Made by a program: the position numbers and the translations under genes. 64,000 nucleotides of DNA from Bacillota bacterium (GTDB taxonomy: Bacteria; Bacillota; Clostridia; Lachnospirales; Lachnospiraceae), in the NCBI GenBank assembly GCA_023436225.1, contig JAEZKA010000056.1, positions 1-64,000 on the forward strand, read 5' to 3'. Below, piece after piece: positions 9,283 to 17,515 of this stretch; position 1 is the stretch's first letter, and every line of letters begins with the position of its first letter. The notes beneath the pieces are model-generated. The model made no database searches. It was not told where the DNA came from and worked only from the letters and a program-made list of their open reading frames with translations.

Positions 9283-9436
9283 TATATAATTAGCGTAGTG
9301 AGCATATACAAGCTTGCTTGTATTATGCGATCGGAGCTAGAGATCATGAATACGTTCTTTATTCATGATATATAATTAGCGTAGTGAGCACAATGCGAGA
9401 AGAGCACTCGCATAGCATGCTTGCTTGTATTATGCA
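9283..9436. repeat. Paired direct repeats with hairpins upstream of niaR
   Basis: TATATAATTAGCGTAGTGAG followed by CA occurs twice (9283-9304 and 9369-9390). Each copy is followed by a copy of GCTTGCTTGTATTATGC (9312-9328 and 9419-9435). Between and inside the copies are hairpins: ATCATGAATA/TATTCATGAT (9343-9369) and ATGCGAG/CTCGCAT (about 9393-9413). The whole lies between two divergent genes, so it could be a duplicated regulatory region or a small RNA-forming repeat. Confidence 0.7.
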
Positions 9437-9527
9437 ATATATTATTTTCAGAATGAACAATCTTTATTATATATGAAGATGAAGGAAATGCAAAGTTATT
9501 TCATCATTTTTAAGGAAGGAGCTTAAG

Positions 9528-10043
9528 GTGGAAGGAACAAAACGCAGAGAACAACTTGTGAAGATATTGAATGAACAGGTGGAGCCCATCTCCGGTGGTG
9601 AGCTGTCACGGCTGCTTGGTGTAAGCCGACAGGTAATCGTACAGGATATCACTCTGCTTCGAGCCACTGGCCTTAATATCCTCTCTACCACGAAGGGCTA
9701 CCTGATCTATCAGTCGGAGGAACCAAAAGCCAAACGCATCTTCCGGGTACGTCACACCACGGAGCAGATTGAGGATGAGCTATGTACCTATGTTGACAAT
9801 GGCGGGAAGATACTCGATGTCGTTGTTAATCATGAAATCTATGGTGATATTGCAACCGCCCTCATCATCCGTAACCGTCAGGATGTCTACGACTTTGTGA
9901 CAAAGGTTAATGAGAAGAAGATTAAACCCTTGAAGGATCTTACCGATGGCATCCACCAGCATACGGTGGTGGCTGACTCTGAGGAGACGCTGGACCGGAT
10001 TGAGAAGGCATTGTTAGCAAAAGGATATCTGATCACTGACTAA
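9528..10043 (+). CDS. niaR: Niacin-responsive transcription repressor NiaR
   Basis: A 171 aa repressor of NAD-biosynthesis and niacin-uptake genes. The N-terminal HTH_11-type winged helix (residues about 5-58) contains ISGGELSRLLGVSRQVIVQD. The C-terminal 3H domain shows its three conserved His-containing stretches: VRHTTEQIEDEL, VVNHEIYGDI and DGIHQHTVVAD, which in this family bind a metal and nicotinic acid. The start is GTG at 9528, with AAGGAAGGAG nine bases upstream. It is monocistronic, with a hairpin after the stop. Its targets are not in this window. Confidence 0.93.
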   Translation: MEGTKRREQLVKILNEQVEPISGGELSRLLGVSRQVIVQDITLLRATGLNILSTTKGYLIYQSEEPKAKRIFRVRHTTEQIEDELCTYVDNGGKILDVVVNHEIYGDIATALIIRNRQDVYDFVTKVNEKKIKPLKDLTDGIHQHTVVADSEETLDRIEKALLAKGYLITD

Positions 10044-10064
10044 AACATTTGGTTTGTATTATAG

Positions 10065-10113
10065 AATAAGCCATTGCTCTGCCGACTGCATATCGTTAGA
10101 GCAATGGCTTATT
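10065..10113 (+). terminator. Intrinsic terminator after niaR
   Basis: A perfect 16 bp stem AATAAGCCATTGCTCT / AGAGCAATGGCTTATT with a 17-nt loop lies 21 bp after the niaR stop. The T-tract is weak. Confidence 0.75.
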
Positions 10114-10215
10114 GCCTTGCTTAGAGTACTTTAGTAATTAATTTCTGCGTCCTCTGTTGTTTATTCCACGTTAATATGGTATCACCCCACCGGATTGATT
10201 ACGTGGGATCACACA

Positions 10216-10248
10216 ATAAAGGAACAGCGGTTAACACTGTTCCTTTAT
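10216..10248 (-). terminator. Intrinsic terminator after the SpoIIQ-like gene
   Basis: A perfect 12 bp stem ATAAAGGAACAG / CTGTTCCTTTAT with a 9-nt loop lies 15 bp past the minus-strand stop at 10263, in the correct place for termination of that gene. Confidence 0.75.
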
Positions 10249-10262
10249 CACCACTCCTACTA

Positions 10263-11156
10263 TTAACGAAGGAGCAACATGGGATTTATCGTCTTGTCGC
10301 CTTCCTTTACCATGAAATAAAGGTTACTTCCCTCAACGGAATAATACTTGGTAGGTTGGCTAACGGTTGCAATCACTTCACCCGCATTTACCAGGTCACC
10401 AACCTTTAGAGAGATATCATCTGCAAGTTGACCATAGACTACACTATAGCCGTCACCGATATCCATGGTAACCGTGATACCGGTCTCTTCATTATCCATT
10501 TCAACACTAGTGACAACTCCTGTCGCTGCAGCCTTCACTTCAGTGCCAACCTCTGCATCAATGATAATGGCAGGATTGCATTTGTATTGCATAAGAGTTG
10601 CAAAGTAGATGGTATGATCCATGCTATAATTCATGATAACATTACCCATGACAGGCCACATTAAGGTGTCGTCTGTACTAAAGGTAAGGTTCTCTGCCGT
10701 CTCGGCAGTCTCATTCCGAGCAGAGGTGGTGCCAGTCTCCAAGGTATCATCGGTTGTAGCCATATCCGTTGTATTCTCGCCCTGCGCTACATCGTCTTCC
10801 TCATAGCCTTCCATCTCAATCATGTCCTCGGCACTAGCAACATCCTGGTTAGTACCATTATCCGCAGAAGTATTTGCGGAGTTATCATTTGAAGCAACAT
10901 CGGTTGAAGCATTGCCTTCATTATTGACAATCCCTTCCGATATCGGGTTATTCTCAGCCAACTCATAATCCCCATCCTCGGCTGCTATGTTATCATCAAC
11001 TTCATTGATATCCACATACTCGTTACCCTGTTGCTCTTGCTTCGTGGATAACTGGGATCCAATAATCGCTACGGCAGCGATAGCTACCACACCGACAAAT
11101 AATAACATGTAATAACCTTTTCCTTTTAAAAACTCGGTAAATTTGTTCTTTTTCAC
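10263..11156 (-). CDS. SpoIIQ-like M23-fold protein, catalytic residues missing
   Basis: About 297 aa. One N-terminal membrane segment (MLLFVGVVAIAAVAII) is followed by a long Asn/Asp/Thr/Glu-rich linker and a C-terminal LytM/M23 fold (about residues 160-297) recognised by MWPVMGNVIMNYSMD, GTEVKAAATGVV and LKVGDLVNAGEVI. The zinc motifs are replaced: the HPGxD site reads NPAII, the next His is Asp in TVTMDIGDG, and the final H-x-H reads YFMV. It is therefore not a peptidase. The layout resembles SpoIIQ of the mother cell-forespore channel. The start is GTG 11156: the GTG at 11165 lies within the GAGGTG ribosome site. Confidence 0.75.
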   Translation of the reverse strand: MKKNKFTEFLKGKGYYMLLFVGVVAIAAVAIIGSQLSTKQEQQGNEYVDINEVDDNIAAEDGDYELAENNPISEGIVNNEGNASTDVASNDNSANTSADNGTNQDVASAEDMIEMEGYEEDDVAQGENTTDMATTDDTLETGTTSARNETAETAENLTFSTDDTLMWPVMGNVIMNYSMDHTIYFATLMQYKCNPAIIIDAEVGTEVKAAATGVVTSVEMDNEETGITVTMDIGDGYSVVYGQLADDISLKVGDLVNAGEVIATVSQPTKYYSVEGSNLYFMVKEGDKTINPMLLLR

Positions 11157-11442
11157 TATTATCACCTCAAAATATAGTCTTCTCCGATAATATTTTAATT
11201 ATACGTATCACTTTAACCTGCTCGAATTATTTTGCAGCCAAATATATACAAATTGTGCCTAAGATGATTATCTACCTATGAAAATTACGGTATGAACGTA
11301 ATCATGAATAGCCAATGGAATTCCTGCTTATACGCTACTTTAGCGATACTGATCATCCCACCTATAACCCCTCGGTTGTACATTACCACATTTTAATTAT
11401 TTCCAGGTTTTGATTTTTTAATCTTATTTTATATTATGGATA
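11157..11442. other. Noncoding spacer left of the tRNA gene
   Basis: About 290 bp, AT-rich, with no supported reading frame. It holds the upstream region of the minus-strand SpoIIQ-like gene. The minus-strand frame at 11464-11691 is antisense to the tRNA and is not a gene. Confidence 0.5.
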
Positions 11443-11470
11443 TTGACTTTTTTCAGTTACTGATTAAAAT
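11443..11470 (+). promoter_or_regulatory. Promoter of tRNA-Gly
   Basis: TTGACT (11443-11448) and TAAAAT (11465-11470), separated by 16 bp, form a good sigma-A promoter ending 8 bases before the tRNA 5' end. Confidence 0.8.
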
Positions 11471-11478
11471 AGAACTAT

Positions 11479-11549
11479 GCGGATATAGTTCATTGGTAGA
11501 ATGCGAGCTTCCCAAGCTTGAGAGGCGGGTTCGATTCCCGTTATCCGCT
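11479..11549 (+). tRNA. tRNA-Gly (anticodon CCC)
   Basis: A cloverleaf can be drawn by hand. The acceptor arms GCGGATA and TATCCGC pair, the anticodon arm CGAGC / GCTTG encloses loop TTCCCAA with anticodon CCC, and the T arm is GCGGG TTCGATT CCCGT. The discriminator base is T, with no encoded CCA. Its 3' part is repeated at least three more times downstream, so it appears to be the integration target of the accessory island. Confidence 0.93.
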
Positions 11550-11724
11550 TACAGTAAAATAAGACCCATGACACAGGTGTTTTCTGTGGCATGGGTCTTA
11601 TTTTATTGTAGTGATACATATAAGTGAGTCGGGAAGAATAAAAATGCGAACCCACTGGTGAGCATCTTTTATTCTTCCTAAGCCTTGCCATGGTTTGGGC
11701 AAGGCTTTTTCCCGATTATCCGCA
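11528..11724. repeat. tRNA-Gly 3'-end repeat block, copy 1 (intact tRNA)
   Basis: The block starts with the 24-base tRNA 3' end (11528-11551). It contains three hairpins: AAAATAAGACCCATG / CATGGGTCTTATTTT (11556-11604, also the tRNA terminator), GGAAGAATAAAA / TTTTATTCTTCC (about 11642-11679), and AAGCCTTGCC / GGGCAAGGCTT (about 11680-11707). It ends with CCCGATTATCCGC (11711-11723), another near copy of the tRNA 3' end. The same arrangement is found at 18779-18969. Confidence 0.8.
11556..11604 (+). terminator. Terminator of tRNA-Gly
   Basis: A 15 bp perfect stem with further pairing towards the loop (ACACAG / CTGTGG) and a T-rich 3' arm, beginning 7 bases after the tRNA. Confidence 0.8.
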
Positions 11725-11872
11725 TAGAATTTGATACTTGCCGAGCATTAAGCAATCCTGCTACCAAATGTCTATCATTGGAATATTTATGATGTATAAA
11801 AAATACATCTACTATTTGTTTATTATTCCATAATAATAATGTAAACATATCAAATTTTACATTGCATTTTAC

Positions 11873-13987
11873 TTATTCTATTGCTTGATGAAGATTTTCT
11901 GCAATCTTATTTATTTCATTGTCACAGTAGTCAAGAATATATTGTGGAACAATTTTATACTCTCTTGGGTTTAGTTGGAACAAGTAATCATTCTGAACAT
12001 GGAAAGTTTCATCAACATACTTCTTCAATGCACTTCCTCTTTCCATATCCTCATCTTTTATAAGCCTGTATACTTGAACTTTTTCATAGCCACTAGAGGA
12101 ACAATAATATAAAGTAATCATTTCAGAAATAATTTTAGTACGAGCATATACCATTGAATAATCGAATCCTGATATTTCTCTTTGAATAATTTCTGTTGCT
12201 TGCGTAATTTCTTCAGGGTTCATATCTCTTAAATCTCCGTTATCACATTTGATTTTCGGGACATCTCTATTTTTATGAAACACATTTGAAATCAACTCCC
12301 AAACAATATCCTTACGGTCATTTATCTCTAGAAGTCTTCTGTAATAAATTAGTTTATGGATCATATCAGTGGAGTCAGCAATATTACTTTTACAAACAGC
12401 AATAAACGACTTCACATCTGTATTAGTAATTTCCTTTTCTTCTAAAACCCCATTTATATTTGCAATAAAATGTGCCTTTGGTAATGGCGTAAAAATATCA
12501 CGAAGAGTATAAACAGTATCAATAATTGGTTCGAAATCATGAGTTAACACTAAAACAGTCTTGTCCTGAAATGTGCCTGCCCCCCTAAAGAGCATAGTCA
12601 TAATTGCAAATTTTTTATTATTATCAAAAGATGATATAGGGTCATCAAGTATAATAAAATCAGCATCTTCTTTAATTGTTTGATACATAAACAGTACTAA
12701 AGCAAAAGCATTTCGTTCTCCATAGCTAAGATGGTCTTTTACGTTTGCAATACTCTCAGTTTGTTCTGTATAACTCAAAATCAAGCGGTAGTTGTTACCA
12801 GTAGCTTCAATAATAGAAACCTTGTACTGATATCCTGCTGATTCTAAAAAACCATTAATATCCTTACTATGCTTTTCTATCGTTCGCTTAATCTCTTCCT
12901 TTTGCTGAGCAACTTGACCTTGCAGTTGTCCCGCCACAGCAATTACCTCGTTTAATGAGGTGTTTATTATATCAATTTTGGACTTTGTATAATCGCAGTT
13001 CAGCTGGTGAAAAAAATTCATATCAATTAGCTTTTCTCGCAATGCATCTACAACTCTGTCAACATTACATAAAGAAGTAAAACCCAAATATTTTAAGCTA
13101 AACAATTTATCACGAAGGGCTATGACTTCATCTTTTAAGCGCAATAGAAAGTCTATCTGTTCTTTTGTTATACCAGTCGCATTTTTAGCAATAATTTGTA
13201 CAACCCGTTTTGTGTCATCTGAAAAATAAGTTTCTATAGAACTAAATACATCAAGTATCTTGCTTAAAGCAGAAAGATATTTACTATCATATTCTTGACT
13301 AACTTTAAGTATAGTTTCCTTGGGCGTAGAAATACTCGACACACAATAGGGACAATTATCTGTAATTTCCAGATAGTCTTTCCCTTCGCTTTGCCACTTT
13401 ATCCATTTGAGATTTTTTCCTTGTGCCTTTAAATATGGAGCATACAGCACTAGATCATCCGGAATATTCTCAACTCTATTTCCTTGTCCAATTGTTTTAC
13501 CAAGATCACCTGCTTTTGAATAACCACTCTGCGTTTTACCAAAGCTATCGATAAAAGTTGTAAAATCACTAATAAGCGCATCTAACGCCGGATCATCGCG
13601 AAAGGTGGTTTGTATACTTGAAATTAACTCGGATATTTTATGCATATGTTCTTCATATTTTGGGGTCTTAACAAAAATTTCAAAACTATTTGCAATCAGC
13701 TCATCCTTTTTATAAACATATGTATCAATATATTTTTCATTGAAGATAGCAACCTTTTGTATATTATCAGAAATCACAACACTTGGATTATGAATTTCCT
13801 CTCCATCATTTAAATATTTGAACGGGCGCAAATCCGATATATCTTCGTTAGCAATTGTTGATGATATGGCTCGAGCAATTGTTGATTTACCAGTACCATT
13901 AATTGCATACTTAATATTTAATCTCCCTTTTGTAATACATATATTACCAATATCAATATTGTTACAATTTTTTATTTCAATATTCAT
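11873..13987 (-). CDS. AAA family ATPase with Cys-x-x-Cys hook, defence-type
   Basis: A 704 aa ABC/SMC-type ATPase of the AAA_13 kind, the group that contains RloC and PrrC. Walker A is NGTGKST (about residues 30-36). The helical middle contains a CPYC pair (about 216-219) like a zinc hook, the ABC signature is LSYGERNAFAL, Walker B is FIILDDPISSFD, and the H-loop is VLTHD. About 230 residues follow the ATPase core, with no nuclease motif I can assign; the R-x4-6-H HEPN motif is not evident. The ATG has a GAGGGG ribosome site. It lies 35 bp downstream of the KTSC-like gene inside a tRNA-flanked module, which suggests phage defence, but this is inference. Confidence 0.75.
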   Translation of the reverse strand: MNIEIKNCNNIDIGNICITKGRLNIKYAINGTGKSTIARAISSTIANEDISDLRPFKYLNDGEEIHNPSVVISDNIQKVAIFNEKYIDTYVYKKDELIANSFEIFVKTPKYEEHMHKISELISSIQTTFRDDPALDALISDFTTFIDSFGKTQSGYSKAGDLGKTIGQGNRVENIPDDLVLYAPYLKAQGKNLKWIKWQSEGKDYLEITDNCPYCVSSISTPKETILKVSQEYDSKYLSALSKILDVFSSIETYFSDDTKRVVQIIAKNATGITKEQIDFLLRLKDEVIALRDKLFSLKYLGFTSLCNVDRVVDALREKLIDMNFFHQLNCDYTKSKIDIINTSLNEVIAVAGQLQGQVAQQKEEIKRTIEKHSKDINGFLESAGYQYKVSIIEATGNNYRLILSYTEQTESIANVKDHLSYGERNAFALVLFMYQTIKEDADFIILDDPISSFDNNKKFAIMTMLFRGAGTFQDKTVLVLTHDFEPIIDTVYTLRDIFTPLPKAHFIANINGVLEEKEITNTDVKSFIAVCKSNIADSTDMIHKLIYYRRLLEINDRKDIVWELISNVFHKNRDVPKIKCDNGDLRDMNPEEITQATEIIQREISGFDYSMVYARTKIISEMITLYYCSSSGYEKVQVYRLIKDEDMERGSALKKYVDETFHVQNDYLFQLNPREYKIVPQYILDYCDNEINKIAENLHQAIE

Positions 13988-14022
13988 CTTAATTTCCCCT
14001 CTTCATTCTTCTCTCCTTTGTG

Positions 14023-14244
14023 TTATTTTTCAAACATGAATTTTGCATTCTTGTTTATGTATGCGTTTAATCCGTCTCCACTTTTGGCTAGTATTTTCAT
14101 TGTTTCTACATTCTTACTACCTGCACTTTGATATGAATAGCGATATGTTTTTGATGATCGCTTAAATTGAACATCAATAAAATCAACACCATATTCATAA
14201 GCAAGTACTCCAGAATCTCCATCAATATCTTTATAAAGCGTCAT
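14023..14244 (-). CDS. Small KTSC-like domain protein
   Basis: A 73 aa protein. The order of a strand containing VDFIDVQFKRSSKTYRYSY, then a spacer, then the helix-turn AKSGDGLNAYINKNAKFMFE matches the KTSC-type small domain (strand with Y-x-Y, then GxGLNxYIN). The family's function is unknown, and some members lie beside nucleases or RNA-related genes. It has an AGGAG ribosome site before ATG 14244 and is followed closely (35 bp) by the large ATPase, so the two should be cotranscribed. It may be the ATPase's partner or regulator; no toxin or antitoxin motif is visible. Confidence 0.65.
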   Translation of the reverse strand: MTLYKDIDGDSGVLAYEYGVDFIDVQFKRSSKTYRYSYQSAGSKNVETMKILAKSGDGLNAYINKNAKFMFEK

Positions 14245-14936
14245 ATTAATCTCCTTTCTGTTAATTCACTTAATAGCAATTAATAATTACTATGCTATAT
14301 CCCATTGGTACTATATAAGTGCAAGGTTAGATACTTGTGCTTACTTTTATAATAGTTGTAGCAAATGGTCTGATGCAACTCCCCATGGATTCGCTCCTAA
14401 AATGCTTCCGACCTTTATATAACAGCAAATATCTAAATATCCGTTACATTATATTCCATTATATATGTTATACCCAGTATTTTCAAGTCCTCTCTACAAC
14501 AATATACATTTTTTACTACATATGCCCTCTTTACTGTTCTAAAGAAACCCTTTTACAACGTAATAGAAAGGAATTGAAGGCATTACAATTAAATTAAAAC
14601 TTGTGTCTTAAACTCAAGCTATACCTTCTAGATCAATTTCATGAGTACAAATATTATTGATTTTCGAAGCAACAATGTCGTATGCAAGCCATGTTCCCGT
14701 CAAGACTTTCAAGTTGAAATTCGCAATATAATAAGCAATAATAGCTTTCGTAAAAGATTTCTTTTTCTCATCCTGTATCTAGGGAAACACAGTATGATGA
14801 ATTTTTTTCGAGATTACACTTTAATGGAATCCATATTATCCTATTAATATAATGATTTTGCTTATTTGTGAGGCAACCAAATGGCTCCTTTTTTTAGATT
14901 AAATTACTCTATCAAGGTTGTCTTTGCTACCTCCTG
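14245..14936. other. AT-rich noncoding stretch of module 1
   Basis: About 690 bp without a supported gene. Short plus-strand frames at 14337-14597 and 14641-14847 lack ribosome sites, domain-like composition and conserved features, and are judged spurious. The part next to 14244 should hold the promoter of the KTSC-ATPase pair. Confidence 0.5.
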
Positions 14937-15130
14937 GCGACCATGTCCTTCCCATCTAACAAGCATTATATTAGGTCTTCCCCGGTTTTCTCATGTATTC
15001 GATTCCCGTTATCCGCTTAATTGATAAGGAAGTATAATCCTAGGTTTTCTAGGGCTATACTTCCTTTTGATTTTGTGATACATATAAATGCGTCGCGAAG
15101 AATCAAAATGCGAATTCACTGGAGAGTAAC
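14937..15130. repeat. tRNA-Gly 3'-end repeat, copy 2, with conserved left flank
   Basis: Positions 14937-14997 match 21438-21498 over about 60 bp (both begin GCGACCATGTCCTT). Positions 14998-15019 then copy the tRNA 3' end exactly (TTCGATTCCCGTTATCCGCT followed by TA). A terminator-like hairpin AAGGAAGTATA / TATACTTCCTT (15026-15066) follows, and then a diverged copy of the region after the tRNA (GTGATACATATAAATGCGTC and onward to about 15130). The second half of the block seen in copy 1 is missing. Confidence 0.8.
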
Positions 15131-15205
15131 TATTATTCTTCCTGCGTGATCCCATGTTATTGAAAGAACACTTGATTAATGAATTAATGGCGTTAAGTGA
15201 AAAAC

Positions 15206-17149
15206 TTAACTCATGCTTAACCACACTTCCATGGCTTCTTCAAGTTCTTTACTTAATTCTTCTTTCCTGCTAAACAACCTGCTCAGCTCTTCATAATTTG
15301 TTCCAGCTGCTTCCATTGATACCTCAATTTCTTTCAGCCTATGTTCAATATCTCTGATTCTACTCTCTACTTCTGCCACATTAACTTCTTTTCTCTCCCC
15401 TTTATGAGGTACTTGCTTCCTATCGTTTTTATACTTATCACGTTGTTGTTCAGACTTAACCGGTAAAATCATTCCAACCTGCTGACTTTGTTTATCCTTG
15501 ATACTCTTGTAATAGTCATAATTGCCAAGATAGCTATGAAACGTCCCCTCTTCTATCACAATTACTCTATCACTGATTTTATTGATAAAATATCGATCAT
15601 GGGAGATGAAAAAGATGGTACCGTGAAAGCCGGCCAACGCCTCCTCCATAGTTTCGATTGAGTTTGTATCAAGGTGATTCGTCGGCTCATCCAGTATCAA
15701 CAAATTAATATCGCCAAATAATAGCTTGCTTAACTTTAGACGTAATCTCTCTCCTCCCGATAAAAGCTTAATTTTTTTATATACATTGCCACCATAAAAC
15801 ATGAATTTGGCAAGATACTCCCTGGCCTTTCCCTCAAGTATAAATAGATCCTCTCGGAAATAATCAAGAACGGTAAGTTCTTCATTGGGAAATGTGACCG
15901 TTTGAGGAAGATATGCCGCTAAAACGCCTGCACCCAAATGAAGTGTACCGGAATCCGGCTGCTCCTCTCCCAGCAACATCTTTAGAAAGGTAGTCTTGCC
16001 ACATCCATTAGGCCCGATCAATGCCACTCTCTCCCCGTAATGAACTACCATTTCAGCATTATGGAAAAGGGTCTTCTTGTCAAAGCGTTTCGATAAATTG
16101 CTTGTCTTTATCGTTATCTTACCGGATCTCTCAGCCTGTTGAAAAGTTAGCTTCATATTCTGCTTCATGGATGGCTTATCAACCTTCTCCATCTTATCCA
16201 GTTTATTCTGAATACTTGCTGCTCTTTTGAAGAATTTATTATTATCGGCCTTCATTGCCCAGTCTCTTAATTGCTTGACTGATTGCTCCATTGCATCAAT
16301 CTTCTTATTCTGTTCCTTATAGTTCTCATATTGTATCCTGAGCTTCTCATCCTTTTGAATAATATAATCAGAATAGTTTCCTATATAAGTATCACTTACC
16401 TTATCTTCTATTTCAATTATTTTGGTTACAACATGATCCAGAAAATATCTGTCATGCGATACCACTATAACAATCCCTTTGTAACTCTTAAGATATTCCT
16501 CCAGCCATTCCACTGACTCCATATCCAGATTGTTTGTAGGTTCATCCAGTAACAATATCTCAGGCATGTCAATTAGGAGCTTACCTAGTGTAACCGTGGT
16601 TTTCTCGCCGCCGCTTAATAAATTGAATTCCTGCAATAAAAATTGCTCATCAAAATGCAGTCCCTTGCAGACTCTGTTTAACTTTTCCTCAACCTGATAT
16701 CCTTCCATTAATTCAAATGCTTGGATCATCTCCCCATATCTCTTCAAGGTTCGTTCTAAATCACCCCCCTCTAAATGCTGCATACGTTCCTCAAGCTCAT
16801 GAATATCCTTTTCAAGTCGATACACTTCGCTAAACGCTGATTTTAATACATCAAGCACACTTGTTCCAAAGGGGAATTGTGGTATCTGATCAAGATAGGC
16901 GCAGACCGCACCCTTTGGAGTGTTTACCCATCCTTCATCATATCCCGGGGGAATCGGTGCATAAGGATAACCTGCACAATGGTTTAGGTGGAGAATTCCT
17001 GCTATTAATTTGAGAATGGTAGTTTTTCCACTACCGTTTTCTCCTACAACGCCTACCCTTTCCCCCTCCGTTACCATAAATGATATGTTCTTAAGAATTA
17101 GGGATGTATCTAAATATTTTTTTACCCCATCCAGTGATATTTCTAACAT
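15206..17149 (-). CDS. ABC-F family ATPase, probable ribosomal protection protein
   Basis: About 647 aa with two ABC domains and no membrane segments. The first has Walker A GENGSGKTT and signature LSGGEKTTV with LLLDEPTNNLD; the second has GPNGCGKTT, LSGGERLRLKLS and LILDEPTNHLD. Between them is the P-site tRNA-interaction linker rich in K/N (DNNKFFKRAASIQNKLDKMEK), and a coiled-coil C-terminal tail follows. The length and long linker fit antibiotic-resistance ABC-Fs of clostridia (CplR/Vga/Lsa-like), which displace lincosamide, streptogramin A and pleuromutilin drugs from the ribosome. The start at 17149 has AGAAGGAG upstream. It lies in island module 2. The resistance role is inferred. Confidence 0.8.
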   Translation of the reverse strand: MLEISLDGVKKYLDTSLILKNISFMVTEGERVGVVGENGSGKTTILKLIAGILHLNHCAGYPYAPIPPGYDEGWVNTPKGAVCAYLDQIPQFPFGTSVLDVLKSAFSEVYRLEKDIHELEERMQHLEGGDLERTLKRYGEMIQAFELMEGYQVEEKLNRVCKGLHFDEQFLLQEFNLLSGGEKTTVTLGKLLIDMPEILLLDEPTNNLDMESVEWLEEYLKSYKGIVIVVSHDRYFLDHVVTKIIEIEDKVSDTYIGNYSDYIIQKDEKLRIQYENYKEQNKKIDAMEQSVKQLRDWAMKADNNKFFKRAASIQNKLDKMEKVDKPSMKQNMKLTFQQAERSGKITIKTSNLSKRFDKKTLFHNAEMVVHYGERVALIGPNGCGKTTFLKMLLGEEQPDSGTLHLGAGVLAAYLPQTVTFPNEELTVLDYFREDLFILEGKAREYLAKFMFYGGNVYKKIKLLSGGERLRLKLSKLLFGDINLLILDEPTNHLDTNSIETMEEALAGFHGTIFFISHDRYFINKISDRVIVIEEGTFHSYLGNYDYYKSIKDKQSQQVGMILPVKSEQQRDKYKNDRKQVPHKGERKEVNVAEVESRIRDIEHRLKEIEVSMEAAGTNYEELSRLFSRKEELSKELEEAMEVWLSMS

Positions 17150-17413
17150 ATTGCTCCTTCTCCTATTACACATAATCTCATCGGCATTGCCTAACAGAAG
17201 CTACCTACACCAGTAATACGCAATGACGCCCGAATAGGAAGCATAACCCAATTCTACACTGCCTTGACTTAGCTTTTATCCTGCCTCTTTCCTATTACAG
17301 TAACATATCTTGAAGAGACTACCCACCTCAAACTTAATTATAAACATATATAAGCTATCTACCGTAAAGTCTAGCGGGCTACCATTGGGCCAATGTCATT
17401 TAGTTAAGGTTTT

Positions 17414-17463
17414 AAGAAAATGCGCCCGTCCACTTTACATATAGCGGACGGGCGCATTTTCTT
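17414..17463. terminator. Strong hairpin between the ABC-F and reductase-like genes
   Basis: A perfect 18 bp stem AAGAAAATGCGCCCGTCC / GGACGGGCGCATTTTCTT with a 14-nt loop, flanked by A and T runs, so it could work in both directions. It lies just past the stop of the gene at 17516-18304 (minus strand). Confidence 0.85.
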
Positions 17464-17515
17464 ATGTAATTCGATAAATTGGAGATTATGGTTTGATACA
17501 ATATCATGAAAGGCA

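Noticed and set aside
11464..11691. A 75-codon minus-strand frame across the tRNA
   Set aside because: It is antisense to the tRNA and its terminator; such frames arise in every genome from the tRNA sequence. A similar frame at 15009-15224 arises from the repeat copy.
14337..14847. Two short plus-strand frames in the AT-rich part of module 1
   Set aside because: No ribosome site, no domain-like composition and very AT-driven residue use (Y, F, I, L).
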